Shown here piece by piece: positions 8,858-17,614 of a stretch of DNA of 64,000 bases (positions are counted from its first letter, which is position 1; each line of letters starts with the position of its first letter). Source of the stretch: Granulosicoccus sp045106195 (GTDB taxonomy: Bacteria; Pseudomonadota; Gammaproteobacteria; Granulosicoccales; Granulosicoccaceae); NCBI GenBank assembly GCA_045106195.1, contig JBGCEH010000035.1, positions 196,957-260,956 on the forward strand, read 5' to 3'. Below the pieces are notes generated by a model, which worked only from the letters and a program-made list of their open reading frames with translations, did no database searches and was not told where the DNA came from. A program made the position numbers and the translations under genes.

Positions 8858-9493
8858 GAATGGCCTTCCCCGAAGACCAATATATTACATCACTCCTGTC
8901 TGTTCATGAGTAGATCCGGCTGGAGCCTGGGACTGTGAGGGCCACTGTAGCCGTTACTGAGTTCTTCATGTGAGTTCCATGTTCTTATGCTGGCTTTGAT
9001 TAGTTAAGGTTCTGATCTATTTGACAATATCAGGTTCGAATGCTTGAAAATCAAGCTCTGCCAAGGCAGCTGATGATATCGATATGCCCAGAAAGTCGCT
9101 GCTGATAACACAGGTTACATCTTGTTGTCGTCGTGATGCCACTGCATCGTCGATTTGATTACACAACGTTACTACCTAGCCATCATGTAGTGACCTGTCC
9201 ATCTCAATGATAATCCACGTGCTTGAGATGGACAGGTCACTACATGATGGCTAGGTTATTTACGTTGACGACGCAATTGTAAAAAAACAAATTCTGGTTT
9301 TCGTTTTCTTGTAGAAAATTATTGGCAATCCTTTGCATTGAATAACATCGAGCGTCGGTATGGGTGGAGCTTTGCCCGCTTAACATCAGGATGTCGTGTT
9401 GTGAACGATCGAATCCTCACTTTGTTGCTGATACTGGCAGTAACTGATCTTAGGTGTAAAATATGGCATATCGGCAATGTTGATGAGTAAAGT
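8858..9493. other. Intergenic region holding a long perfect hairpin
   Basis: 636 bases between the divergent CDF-like gene and kdgK. Its one clear structure is the 83-base hairpin at 9174-9256. The rest shows no coding signal; promoters for both flanking genes must lie here. Confidence 0.5.
9174..9256. repeat. Perfect 34-bp inverted repeat (83-bp palindromic element)
   Basis: Arms 9174-9207 and 9223-9256 are exact reverse complements over 34 bases, with a 15-base loop. There is no U run, and the hairpin is far longer and more perfect than a normal terminator. The inner parts read TGACCTGTCC and its complement, loosely like IS3-family tips, so two inverted IS ends joined closely, or a MITE, are possible origins. 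No transposase is near. Outer ends are ACCTAGCC/GGCTAGGT. Confidence 0.8.
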
Positions 9494-10402
9494 ATGGAAC
9501 TGAAGTTACTGGCAATCGGCGAGGCAATGGCAGAGCTTCGTCATTCCGCGGACGCAGGTTTCAATGTTGGTTTCGCTGGTGATACCTTCAACACAGCCCT
9601 GTATTGCTCCAGAGCGCTGTCGTCGGACGCTTCGGTGGGTTTCATGAGTCGCATAGGCATGGACCCACTGTCGCAGTCGTTTATCGATCTTGCAAAGGGG
9701 GAAGGTTTGAATACTGCCTACATTTCCCGCGATCAAGACCATAATATAGGCATCTATTCGGTATCAACCGATGGTTCCGGCGAGCGTAGTTTTCATTACT
9801 GGCGAAGTCAGTCCGCTGCGCGTAGGATGTTCCTGATCGATGAAGCCGTTAATTTCGTGCCGCTTGCAGGCATCACATACTTGTCAGGTATCACATTGGC
9901 CATCATGCATCCTGCAGCGCGGCGCAGGCTCATGGATCATCTGAAAGAGTTATCTGATGCCGGAAAGAGTCTCATTGCATTCGACTCCAACTTTCGAGCG
10001 CAACTCTGGGAAAGTCGAGAGACGGCTAAAGACATCATCAGTGAAATGTGGACAATAGCTGATATCGCCTTACCATCCATTGACGACGAAATGGATCTTT
10101 ATGATGAGAAGGGTGAAGGGGCGGTTATTTCACGATTTTCATCACGCGAGTGGAGAGCCTGTGCCATCAAGCGAGGCGTGAGAGGTCCGGTATCCCCCAG
10201 TATGCAGGCAGATGCCCATCCGCTGTTCCCGTCTGCCGACAAGGTCATAGATACCACCGCTGCAGGAGACAGTTTCAATGGAGGGTATCTCGCTGCATTT
10301 ATTCAAGGACAGTCTGAAGTTTCATGTTTATCGGCGGGTCATGCCTGCGCATCCAGAGTGGTCGGGTTTCGTGGTGCTATTATCCCTTCAGATCAATATT
10401 GA
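9494..10402 (+). CDS. kdgK: 2-keto-3-deoxygluconate (KDG) kinase, PfkB family
   Basis: 302 residues. ATP-dependent phosphorylation of KDG to KDPG is the expected reaction, placing it on the Entner-Doudoroff branch of uronate and alginate breakdown. Visible signs: GEAMAEL at the N-terminus, the GFAGDTFNTA substrate loop (~26-35), IGIYSVSTDGSGERSFHYWR (~84) typical of KDG kinases, and the PfkB signature DTTAAGDSFNGGY (~252-264) with the catalytic Asp. It stands alone on the plus strand but fits the alginate-type lyase at 14.6 kb. A sister PfkB sugar kinase is the alternative. Confidence 0.85.
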   Translation: MELKLLAIGEAMAELRHSADAGFNVGFAGDTFNTALYCSRALSSDASVGFMSRIGMDPLSQSFIDLAKGEGLNTAYISRDQDHNIGIYSVSTDGSGERSFHYWRSQSAARRMFLIDEAVNFVPLAGITYLSGITLAIMHPAARRRLMDHLKELSDAGKSLIAFDSNFRAQLWESRETAKDIISEMWTIADIALPSIDDEMDLYDEKGEGAVISRFSSREWRACAIKRGVRGPVSPSMQADAHPLFPSADKVIDTTAAGDSFNGGYLAAFIQGQSEVSCLSAGHACASRVVGFRGAIIPSDQY

Positions 10403-10855
10403 GGTTTTTTTGCTGTTCCGGAAAAAGCAAGAGTTTTAATTTATGCTCTCATATTTCAAAAGGGCGATAGTACCTATAACTCATGTTCACGACGGGCAGT
10501 GTTTTACAAGATTCGATCACACCCATTCGCAAGTTATATGCAATAGCGTAAGAATTTTTCCATTTAATACAACCCTGAATTAGGGGGGCTGTAAGTGTGT
10601 TTTGACCAGAACATATAATGTGTGCCCGGTATTTCCCCAAGGCCGACAATTAACATTTTATTCACTGAGCCGTGATACATTTTAGTCTGGAAGGCTCTTG
10701 CCACAGAACGCCATGCGTGCGCCATCTGTCCATCGCCAGGTTGCCATCTCCAGGAACAAGATCAATTGATGATAGGCGGTGGGTATTGTTAAGGTGGTGT
10801 TGACTAAGTTTAAGTCGCTGGTGAAACGATAAGTCAAGTCAGGCCATTTACCTGA
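10403..10855. other. Intergenic region between convergent kdgK and tctA
   Basis: 453 bases at the convergent ends of kdgK and tctA. A T-run follows the kdgK stop (10404-10410) but without a convincing stem. No gene was recognised here. Confidence 0.4.
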
Positions 10856-12367
10856 TTAAATGAATTTCTTCGAGCCTGTATAACGTCGCATTATGATTCG
10901 CATCAGCAATCGTGCTAAAGGCAAGACCCAGATAACAATAACCAACACTCCCAGAGTGGCAGCTATTGGTCTTGAGAAGAAGCCAGATAATTCACCATCA
11001 GCTTTTATCATAGAGGACATGAAATTTCTTTCAAGCATTGTGCCTAGAACAATTCCAAGTATTGTCGGTGCAACAGGGAATCCGTTTTCCTCCATGATAT
11101 AGGCCATTACGCCCATGACCAGCATAACGCTGATGCCAAATACCGTGTTGTTGATCGCAAATGCGCCCACGACACAGAACATCAGAATGATGGGGATGAG
11201 AACATGTCGGGGTACTAAAAGAATCGAGCGTGACAGTCGTATCGCTATGAAGCCCAGCGGCACCAGTGCAAGGTTCGCCAGGAAAAAAACGATGAATACA
11301 GCGTGAATCAATTCTGGTTGCTGCATGAATACTGTCGGTCCCGGGTTCATACCTTTCATGTACAACACACCTATAACAATGGCGGTTATTGAATCGCCGG
11401 GTATTCCAAATACCAGTGCGGGCACCCAAGCACCTGCAAGGCCTGCGTTGTTGGCAGTGCCTGCATCGACTAGCCCTTCTGCGTGGCCTGTACCGAATTC
11501 ATTGCGCTTTTTTGAGAAACGCTTCGACATAGCGTAGGCGATCCACGCGGCAATATCAGCTCCTGCGCCTGGCAGGATGCCGACAAAAGCGCCTATCGTA
11601 CCGCCGCGGACTACGTTAATTTTGTATTGCGAGATGATGCTGCCAATGCCACGGAACACATGCTTGATGGGTTGCTGTGGAACAGTATGTTGTGAGTGGG
11701 GTGCAGCTATAAAACGCAAGACTTCAGAGATGGCGAACATACCGATCATGGCAGGAATAAAACTGATGCCGCCCATCATTTCTACATTGCCGAATGTAAA
11801 GCGTGGATGTCCGGCGGTGACATCAATGCCAATGGTTGCGATGAATAATCCTATCAGCAGTGAGACAAGGCCCTTGATGGTTGAACCCGTTGATACAACA
11901 ACGGCACAGGACAGACCGAGACAGGCTAGCCAGAAATATTCGAACGAGGAAAATTTGATGGCAAATTCTGCCAGTGTTGGCGCGGTCATGGCCAGCACGG
12001 CGGAACCCATAACCCCGCCGATGGCGGAACACACAAGGCTGATACCAAGCGCTGTTTCTGCCTTGCCTTTACGCGTCAGCGCATAGGCTTCATCGCAATA
12101 CGCTGCGGAGGCCGGTGTGCCGGGAATACGTAAAAGGGCACCTGGAATATCGCCGGCAAATATCGCCATGGCAACGGTGGTGACGATAGCCGCAATGGCA
12201 GGCACCGGATCCATAAAAAACGTGAACGGGATTAACAGCGCAGCTGCCATTGTAGCTGTGAGCCCGGGAATCGATCCGACAAACAGGCCGAACAAGGCAG
12301 CTAGCAGCATGACGCCGAGTACGCTGGGGTCCAGAACGAGGGACAATGCGAGCCAGAGCGCATCCAT
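10856..12367 (-). CDS. tctA: Tripartite tricarboxylate transporter large membrane subunit TctA
   Basis: 503 residues, full length for TctA. About 10-12 hydrophobic segments. Family motifs are visible: GLFVGSIPGLTATMAAALLIP near residue 25, GDIPGALLRIPGTPASAAY near 72, and GAFVGILPGAGADIAAW near 258. TctA forms the sodium- or proton-coupled channel of TTT carriers, which take up carboxylic acids captured by TctC. Third in a tctC-tctB-tctA transcript, 6 bases after tctB. Confidence 0.92.
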   Translation of the reverse strand: MDALWLALSLVLDPSVLGVMLLAALFGLFVGSIPGLTATMAAALLIPFTFFMDPVPAIAAIVTTVAMAIFAGDIPGALLRIPGTPASAAYCDEAYALTRKGKAETALGISLVCSAIGGVMGSAVLAMTAPTLAEFAIKFSSFEYFWLACLGLSCAVVVSTGSTIKGLVSLLIGLFIATIGIDVTAGHPRFTFGNVEMMGGISFIPAMIGMFAISEVLRFIAAPHSQHTVPQQPIKHVFRGIGSIISQYKINVVRGGTIGAFVGILPGAGADIAAWIAYAMSKRFSKKRNEFGTGHAEGLVDAGTANNAGLAGAWVPALVFGIPGDSITAIVIGVLYMKGMNPGPTVFMQQPELIHAVFIVFFLANLALVPLGFIAIRLSRSILLVPRHVLIPIILMFCVVGAFAINNTVFGISVMLVMGVMAYIMEENGFPVAPTILGIVLGTMLERNFMSSMIKADGELSGFFSRPIAATLGVLVIVIWVLPLARLLMRIIMRRYTGSKKFI

Positions 12368-12373
12368 CGCTGC

Positions 12374-12901
12374 TTACCCGAGCCAGTGGAGCAGCAGCCC
12401 CGGCGGTAGTGGTACCAGAAGGACGTCAGCAAACAACAGTTGAAGCACGAGTGTTGTGATGACGGCAATGAGTAGCGAGCCGAGCGGGGAAGACCCGAGC
12501 CGGTATAACAACAGACTCATAACGATTACAGACAGGGGAATAAAGCCAATGAAATCAGATGTAAGAATATAGAGAATCAGCAAACCGGGAACCAGCAGCA
12601 TGGTGAAGCGCCGGGCGCTATCGGTCATCCAGTCGCCCCACTGGATCCAGCCGTGAGTGTGTACGGTGTCAGTCGTATCCGGATGGACGTTTTTGTTTAT
12701 TGGTGATTGACGTCGGTACATTTGCACACCACGAACGATCAATACCAGACCACAGGCAAGCAGAGCGCAGCCAATCAGGATGGGAAAAAGGCTGGGTCCG
12801 TATGCTTGTCCGTGCAGCGAGGGGAACGTGGTGCTGTAAGCGATCATCGCCATCGCAAAAATGACCAGCACCACGCCTACTATCGCGTCGTTTAGTCGCA
12901 C
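12374..12901 (-). CDS. tctB: Tripartite tricarboxylate transporter small membrane subunit TctB
   Basis: 175 residues with four hydrophobic helices, typical of TctB. The GQAYGPSLFPILIGCALL segment (~31-48) is the family hallmark. It lies 3 bases after tctC and 6 bases before tctA, so the three form one operon. TctB is an accessory membrane subunit whose precise role is not settled. Confidence 0.9.
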   Translation of the reverse strand: MRLNDAIVGVVLVIFAMAMIAYSTTFPSLHGQAYGPSLFPILIGCALLACGLVLIVRGVQMYRRQSPINKNVHPDTTDTVHTHGWIQWGDWMTDSARRFTMLLVPGLLILYILTSDFIGFIPLSVIVMSLLLYRLGSSPLGSLLIAVITTLVLQLLFADVLLVPLPPGLLLHWLG

Positions 12902-12904
12902 GTA

Positions 12905-13897
12905 TTACTTGGCCATGCCTACAGCTTGCATAACATCGCCCAATGAAACATCACTGGCTGCCATCCAGTCTACGAACTCGTTTCCAGGCTTCCAGACAAG
13001 GCCGAAACCGCGGCCATTCATGAAATCCTGAAATTCAGCGGATTGCCAGACTTTCTCAAAAGCTGCCGTAAGCGTTGTCGTTACTTCTTCTGGCATTCCT
13101 TTGGGACCAGCAATGCCACGCCAGGCAGCGAGTTGCCAATCGATGCCTGTTGCCTCTTGTAACGTTGGAACATCTGCAAACGCATCAATGCGCGCGTCAT
13201 TCATGATTGCCAGCGACTTTACCTTGCCCGCATCAATTAATGCCGCAGCTTCTACTATAGAACACGTCACCACATCGACCCCTTCAGCTACAAGCTCCTG
13301 GAGTCCGGGGGCTGCTCCTTGTGAGGGTACCCAAGGCACCGCATCCGGACTGATATCTGCTGTATTCAGCATACCGGCAAGCGCCAGATGCCAGATACCG
13401 CCCTGACCAGTGCCAGATCCCTTGTGTGTGCCTGGATTTGCTTTGGCAGCGTCGATCACATCCTGGGCAGTTTCCCATGGAGAATCGGCCCGGACCAACA
13501 GGCCTGCTGCGTCGGCGTTGTATAACGCTATGGGGGTGTAGTCTTTACCGGTCAGCTCAGTAAGGCCGGCCCAGTGCATCATTCCGATTTCAACCGTAAC
13601 AACTCCGATCGTATAGCCATCAGGTTTTGCATTGGCAATAGCAGAATGTCCGACAACGCCACTTCCGCCAGTACGATTGACGACGTTGAATGGCTGTCCC
13701 AGCTCCTTTTCAAGTAACGAGCCGATCATTCGGCCTGTAGCATCTGTGCCGCCGCCTGCACTCCAGGGCACGATGAGTGTTACCGGCCGCTCAGGCCAGT
13801 CTGCCAAGGCAGGGCTCAGAAATTGAGTGGCCAGGATGGCCGCAACTGTCCCTCCTGCAAATATATTTTTGATTGAGCGCTTCACTAGCTTGCGCAT
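12905..13897 (-). CDS. tctC: Tripartite tricarboxylate transporter substrate-binding protein TctC (Bug family)
   Basis: 330 residues. A signal peptide at the N-terminus (basic MRKLVKRSIK, hydrophobic core, cleavage near SPALA-DW) leads to the Bug-family fold with WPERPVTLIVPWSAGGGTDATG near residue 33, containing the AGGGTD ligand loop, and the NRTGGSGVVGH loop near 79. It binds a carboxylate in the periplasm for TctAB. The substrate cannot be read from sequence; location beside KDG kinase and a PL15-like lyase makes a uronate or other sugar acid a reasonable guess only. Confidence 0.9.
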   Translation of the reverse strand: MRKLVKRSIKNIFAGGTVAAILATQFLSPALADWPERPVTLIVPWSAGGGTDATGRMIGSLLEKELGQPFNVVNRTGGSGVVGHSAIANAKPDGYTIGVVTVEIGMMHWAGLTELTGKDYTPIALYNADAAGLLVRADSPWETAQDVIDAAKANPGTHKGSGTGQGGIWHLALAGMLNTADISPDAVPWVPSQGAAPGLQELVAEGVDVVTCSIVEAAALIDAGKVKSLAIMNDARIDAFADVPTLQEATGIDWQLAAWRGIAGPKGMPEEVTTTLTAAFEKVWQSAEFQDFMNGRGFGLVWKPGNEFVDWMAASDVSLGDVMQAVGMAK

Positions 13898-14340
13898 GAC
13901 GTAGCTCCTGTATGTGGTGAAATAAGTGGTAGTGCTTATATGGACAAACTTATCGGTTTAACCGAAGGGCAAAGATCCGGGAACGAATACAGTTAAACGT
14001 CGTTCCCGGACAGGTAGAGCAAAAACATCATTTCTGAATGAGCTGTGCGAACTGTTAATCCTGAATGAGTCGTGCGAACCGTCATTCCCGCGTAGGGAAT
14101 CCATCGATACTACCCACTGGCCCCCGCCTGCACGAGGACTGCGTGAATGCGTTGATTGTAATTGCTGACACATCAACACGCTATTCAACTTCTTTGAGTT
14201 CGTATCGTCGACATTTTAAAACTGCATTCATACAAACCATTGCTTGCCCATTTATACTAACTTAGGCCATCGGGTATATCAACAAACACTCGTACTTAAC
14301 TTCCTCCATTCTTGCTTTGTTCTCAGCTAAATACTGCGTC
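13898..14340. other. Intergenic region rich in small repeats upstream of tctC
   Basis: About 440 bases. It holds a 10-bp-stem hairpin at 13977-14009, two copies of a ~21-base direct repeat CTGAATGAG..GTGCGAAC.GT starting at 14034 and 14061, and a small ATTCCC/GGGAAT hairpin at 14084-14100 that resembles REP-type repeat families. The tctC promoter must be in the part near 13898. Confidence 0.5.
13977..14009. repeat. Inverted repeat (10-bp stem, 13-base loop)
   Basis: Left arm CCGGGAACGA (13977-13986) pairs perfectly with TCGTTCCCGG (14000-14009). No U run follows on either strand. It lies 80 bases upstream of tctC, and its GGGAA/TTCCC core recurs in the small hairpin at 14084-14100, so a repetitive extragenic element is more likely than a terminator. 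Confidence 0.55.
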
Positions 14341-14592
14341 ATGAAGAAACCCTCAAAGCAACAATTCAAAGACCATGACACCCACGCCCTTGTCGCCAGG
14401 GCAATCCGTTGCGTTAATGAGAAATCTCACGGCATGCCAATGGCACTGGATATTGCCTATCGTGATAAAGAAACTGCAGAATTTCTTGGGTAGTTATCAA
14501 ATAATGGCCGAGTAGATGCAGCTACACTCAGCTCTTATCGTGATGGTTCGATTGATTTACCAATAGTAAAAAAATATGGCACTGTATTGTGA
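14341..14592 (+). pseudogene. Small unrecognised gene split by an in-frame TAG
   Basis: From ATG 14341 the frame runs 50 codons (MKKPSKQQFKDHDTHALVAR at the start) to TAG 14491-14493, then continues open for 33 codons in the same frame to TGA 14590-14592. The second part (DAATLSSYRDGSIDLP) has normal residue composition, which suggests an 84-codon gene broken by one substitution. No family is recognised. The 50-residue product alone could also be a real small protein. It lies between divergent tctC and the convergent lyase gene. Confidence 0.35.
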
Positions 14593-14635
14593 AATTTGGA
14601 GTTTCAAGTAATGCCAAACGCGAATAGTCCGAACC

Positions 14636-16978
14636 TTACGTTGCCACATCAAACGTTTTTGGTACCACGATCCTGAAACTTCGATCTTCAGAGTCGGTAA
14701 AATACAAGTCGCAGTCATAGCCCTGATCATCCAGGAAGCTGAAAATGCGACGGGGACTTTCCAAAGAGTAGGGGACAATCAGCGTCGCAATGCGATGCCG
14801 TGTCGCTTTCGGGAACCGTGCGGTCAAACACGTACTAACCGGCAATCCTTCATAATCCACCGGATCAACATCTGTGAAATCAGTGAATTGCGATAGTTCT
14901 GCGGCCCCGGCTTCCGACCATAGAATCTGTCCATAGAATCCTGCTTTTTCACCGGTATAGCGAAAAGTCTTGCTGCTCAAAGTCATGGGAGAGATGGTAT
15001 GAATCAGCCAGTCAATTGAGACTGCCTGGTCTGCATCAATGGCATCCACGATCACGAAATAGCTGTTGCTCACGAAATAGATATCACGTAATACTTTCGT
15101 GACCTCGGGGCTTAGTGACTGATACGCTGCAGTGGCATCGCCCTGAATATAGATATGATCTTCTCGCTGTTCCGCACAGATCAGTTGTCCGGATGATCTC
15201 ATGGCGAGGGCTTTGTCTTTCGCTGCATATTGGCCTTTGCCGTCAATAAGAATGGCATTTTTAGAGCGAGTCTGACGCCGCCAGTTCTGATGCATTGTGC
15301 TGTTGAACGCAACATAGTATCCAGACTGAATGGCCAGATCTTCACCAAAGCCTGCCAGACAAAATGCATTCTGATCACCATGGCTATGACTGATGGAGCC
15401 AAACTTTGAAGACTTCATGACAAATTGAATGTGTTTATCGGGATCAGCCATATCCACTTGAATGGCAGCCCAGCCTATGCCTTCGAACCAGCGTAAGGTA
15501 TCGTCACCTGCAGGTGGTCTGGCTTCAACAATGGGGAAGTCTGTTCGATAGGCAAGTTCGTCAAAATTCAGATCCCACCATCCGTAGTTGTAGAACGCCA
15601 TCTCAGTACCCGTGTCATTACGCTTTATTTCATCGTAGTACCACTGGTAAGCACCGTTTCCCGTTACCCCTGCAAACTGACGCAGGTTATAACCAATTTT
15701 CAATGAGGGAAGGTCCCCCATCGTACTGTCATCTCCGAACGTTGCGCGACGTGTGTTGGGTGCCTTGGTAAAAAGAGGAAAATCCCCCGTTGCCTGAAAA
15801 AACGGTCGTTGGTATAGATCGATTCCGGTATAGCCTTTCAACAGATTGGCAGCGTCAATTAGATAGGCCATACCTGTCATCCAGTAATGTGGACCTTCTG
15901 CCCATCCACCTTGTGCATCACCCCATGGAGAGTACACGGTTGCCAGGAATTCAATGGCATAGTTCAACCAGTCTTCGGCTTCGGGTTCGTCGTCAAGCAT
16001 GGCAATAGCAGCCGGAATCAGTACTGCTGACACGGCACGTACCGCATGGCTGTCAAAAGGAAACAGGTGAATGTTGGCGTGCTTGATTATATGGTCGGCC
16101 GTCTCGCGAGTACGGGCCAGCAACGCTGCTCGCACCAGAGTTCTTTCTTCGGTGCTCAACTCATCGTATAGCCAGTCGTAGCCCCAGGCCAAAGCACCAT
16201 TTACGCGAAATGCCCATTCGTCGGTGTAGCTGCGTGATGTGGTCCCTGCCGGATTCCATGACGCTGTTTCGAGCAGCCACGCTTTGGCTCTTGCGAGCAT
16301 CATATCGTCATCAGTGATCGTGCCTGCGACCGCCAGATGCCGTATAGCGTAGATCAATTCCTGGCATTCAATATAGGTTTTTCTCCATACAGAGGCCACG
16401 CGTTTGTGGTTTGGATAGCCTGCCGGCGCTTTCATGATCTCTCGATCCATCCAGGGGCGGGCGGATTTTTGAAAGAATACATCCCAGGTGCAATACGCAG
16501 GATTTGTAGACAGGCTTTCCTTGAATGACGCTATCTTGTCTTTGTTCATCCACAATCGTGGATGATCTCTATTGGAGCGTTCAAATCGTTGACTACGACC
16601 GGGAAGTGCCGTTTCGGGAAGACCGGCTGTAATTGTAAACTGGCGATTAGAGCTCCACGTACTGGCAGGGGCATTATCGTGTTTGGACCAGACAGCATAT
16701 GACCAGACATAATCGCCGGCTGGCAAGGTGCAGTCTGGTGTGAAAAAATTCAACGGAATAGAGTGGAACACCCGAGTGTTGTTGGTGCTGTACTGCGCAT
16801 CGCTGGATAAGCGAATAATGTATTCAGCCTCATCCTCAATGGTGGGTAACCAGGTAAAGCGGGGCGGGTTTTCAATAATCTGTGTAGCAGACGTTGGCGA
16901 GTATTGAATGGTGAGCCTGCCCACGGTGGGTTCATCGAGTGCTAGCAGCGCTTCACTACGGGTATTGCCACTTGGCAT
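14636..16978 (-). CDS. Oligoalginate lyase-like protein (DUF4962 + heparinase II/III; PL15-type)
   Basis: 780 residues, close to the length of the exolytic alginate lyase Atu3025 of Agrobacterium, with the same order: an N-terminal beta domain (DUF4962, ENPPRFTWLP near 37), an alpha-toroid (EWAFRVNGALAWGYDWLYDE near 255) and a C-terminal heparinase II/III beta domain with SHSHGDQNAF near residue 527. PL15 enzymes cut unsaturated uronate from alginate oligomers, giving DEH, which is reduced to KDG. No signal peptide is visible, so it probably acts in the cytoplasm on imported oligomers. It is last in a transcript whose importer genes upstream are damaged. Confidence 0.75.
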   Translation of the reverse strand: MPSGNTRSEALLALDEPTVGRLTIQYSPTSATQIIENPPRFTWLPTIEDEAEYIIRLSSDAQYSTNNTRVFHSIPLNFFTPDCTLPAGDYVWSYAVWSKHDNAPASTWSSNRQFTITAGLPETALPGRSQRFERSNRDHPRLWMNKDKIASFKESLSTNPAYCTWDVFFQKSARPWMDREIMKAPAGYPNHKRVASVWRKTYIECQELIYAIRHLAVAGTITDDDMMLARAKAWLLETASWNPAGTTSRSYTDEWAFRVNGALAWGYDWLYDELSTEERTLVRAALLARTRETADHIIKHANIHLFPFDSHAVRAVSAVLIPAAIAMLDDEPEAEDWLNYAIEFLATVYSPWGDAQGGWAEGPHYWMTGMAYLIDAANLLKGYTGIDLYQRPFFQATGDFPLFTKAPNTRRATFGDDSTMGDLPSLKIGYNLRQFAGVTGNGAYQWYYDEIKRNDTGTEMAFYNYGWWDLNFDELAYRTDFPIVEARPPAGDDTLRWFEGIGWAAIQVDMADPDKHIQFVMKSSKFGSISHSHGDQNAFCLAGFGEDLAIQSGYYVAFNSTMHQNWRRQTRSKNAILIDGKGQYAAKDKALAMRSSGQLICAEQREDHIYIQGDATAAYQSLSPEVTKVLRDIYFVSNSYFVIVDAIDADQAVSIDWLIHTISPMTLSSKTFRYTGEKAGFYGQILWSEAGAAELSQFTDFTDVDPVDYEGLPVSTCLTARFPKATRHRIATLIVPYSLESPRRIFSFLDDQGYDCDLYFTDSEDRSFRIVVPKTFDVAT

Positions 16979-17012
16979 AGTGTCTTTACTGTTGGTTTAT
17001 TGAACTGATAAA

Positions 17013-17039
17013 GGGGGCAACGCGCGGTGCGAGGCCCCC
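17013..17039 (-). terminator. Intercistronic hairpin after the binding-protein remnant
   Basis: GGGGGC (17013-17018) pairs with GCCCCC (17034-17039) around a GC-rich 15-base loop. It lies between the end of the binding-protein remnant (17056) and the lyase start (16978). A stem-loop after a binding-protein gene commonly protects that mRNA and lowers downstream expression; no long U tract is present. Confidence 0.5.
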
Positions 17040-17055
17040 ACGACTAAAATGCGAA

Positions 17056-17601
17056 CTACCCGTACTGACGAGAGTATGCGGCTTGCATGACTTCGATAAC
17101 GTCGTCGTAGCCCATCTTCTTCAAAGTGGCTATGTAGTCGTCCCATTCAGCTTCAATGTCACCTGTACCCAGAATCCATGCCTGCTGACGCTCCAGCATG
17201 TAGGTACGAATTGAAGACCAGTATTTATCGAATACTTTTTGCTCATCGGAATTCATGGCAACCCCGAGAAACTGGTCAATCAGGTAGTCTCCTTCGTCAT
17301 AAAGCGCGATACCTTCAAGCGCTATGGCATTTGACCACTGACGCTAATAGTCGTAGTCCTGAAAGAAGCCGCGTTGTATTTGTGCTCCCACTGCGTACAA
17401 TTGCGAATTGTAGGCCGCCAGGGTTGTCTCGACAGGCGTTAAAATCACATTACCTGCTGCTGCCTGAAACCCCGAACTGAACGATACTGCAGCTACGTAG
17501 ATGAATGGGTACAACGCAGATATTGCAAATACGCCGATAAGAAACATATTCAGGACAACGAACATCTTGTCGCCGCGGGAGTACAGGTTAGTGGTGTTCA
17601 T
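17056..17601 (-). pseudogene. Permease/binding-protein chimera from an in-frame deletion, with internal TAG
   Basis: One frame, 182 codons. Codons 1-65 (MNTTNLYSRGDKMFVVLNMF on to ILTPVETTLAAY) are the N-terminus of an LplC/AlgM2-type permease, with its first helix. From about codon 69 (AVGAQIQRGFFQDYDY) to the end (MQAAYSRQYG) the sequence is instead the C-terminus of an LplA/AlgQ-type sugar-binding protein. A deletion has therefore removed most of the permease and the first part of the binding-protein gene and joined the rest in frame. A TAG at 17344-17346 then stops translation after DYDY. Neither part can function, so the importer of this locus is dead unless replaced elsewhere. Confidence 0.8.
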
Positions 17602-17614
17602 TGTCTGGACCCCC

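Noticed and set aside
9174..9256. Long hairpin considered as a rho-independent terminator
   Set aside because: It lies between divergent genes, has 34-base arms and no U run.
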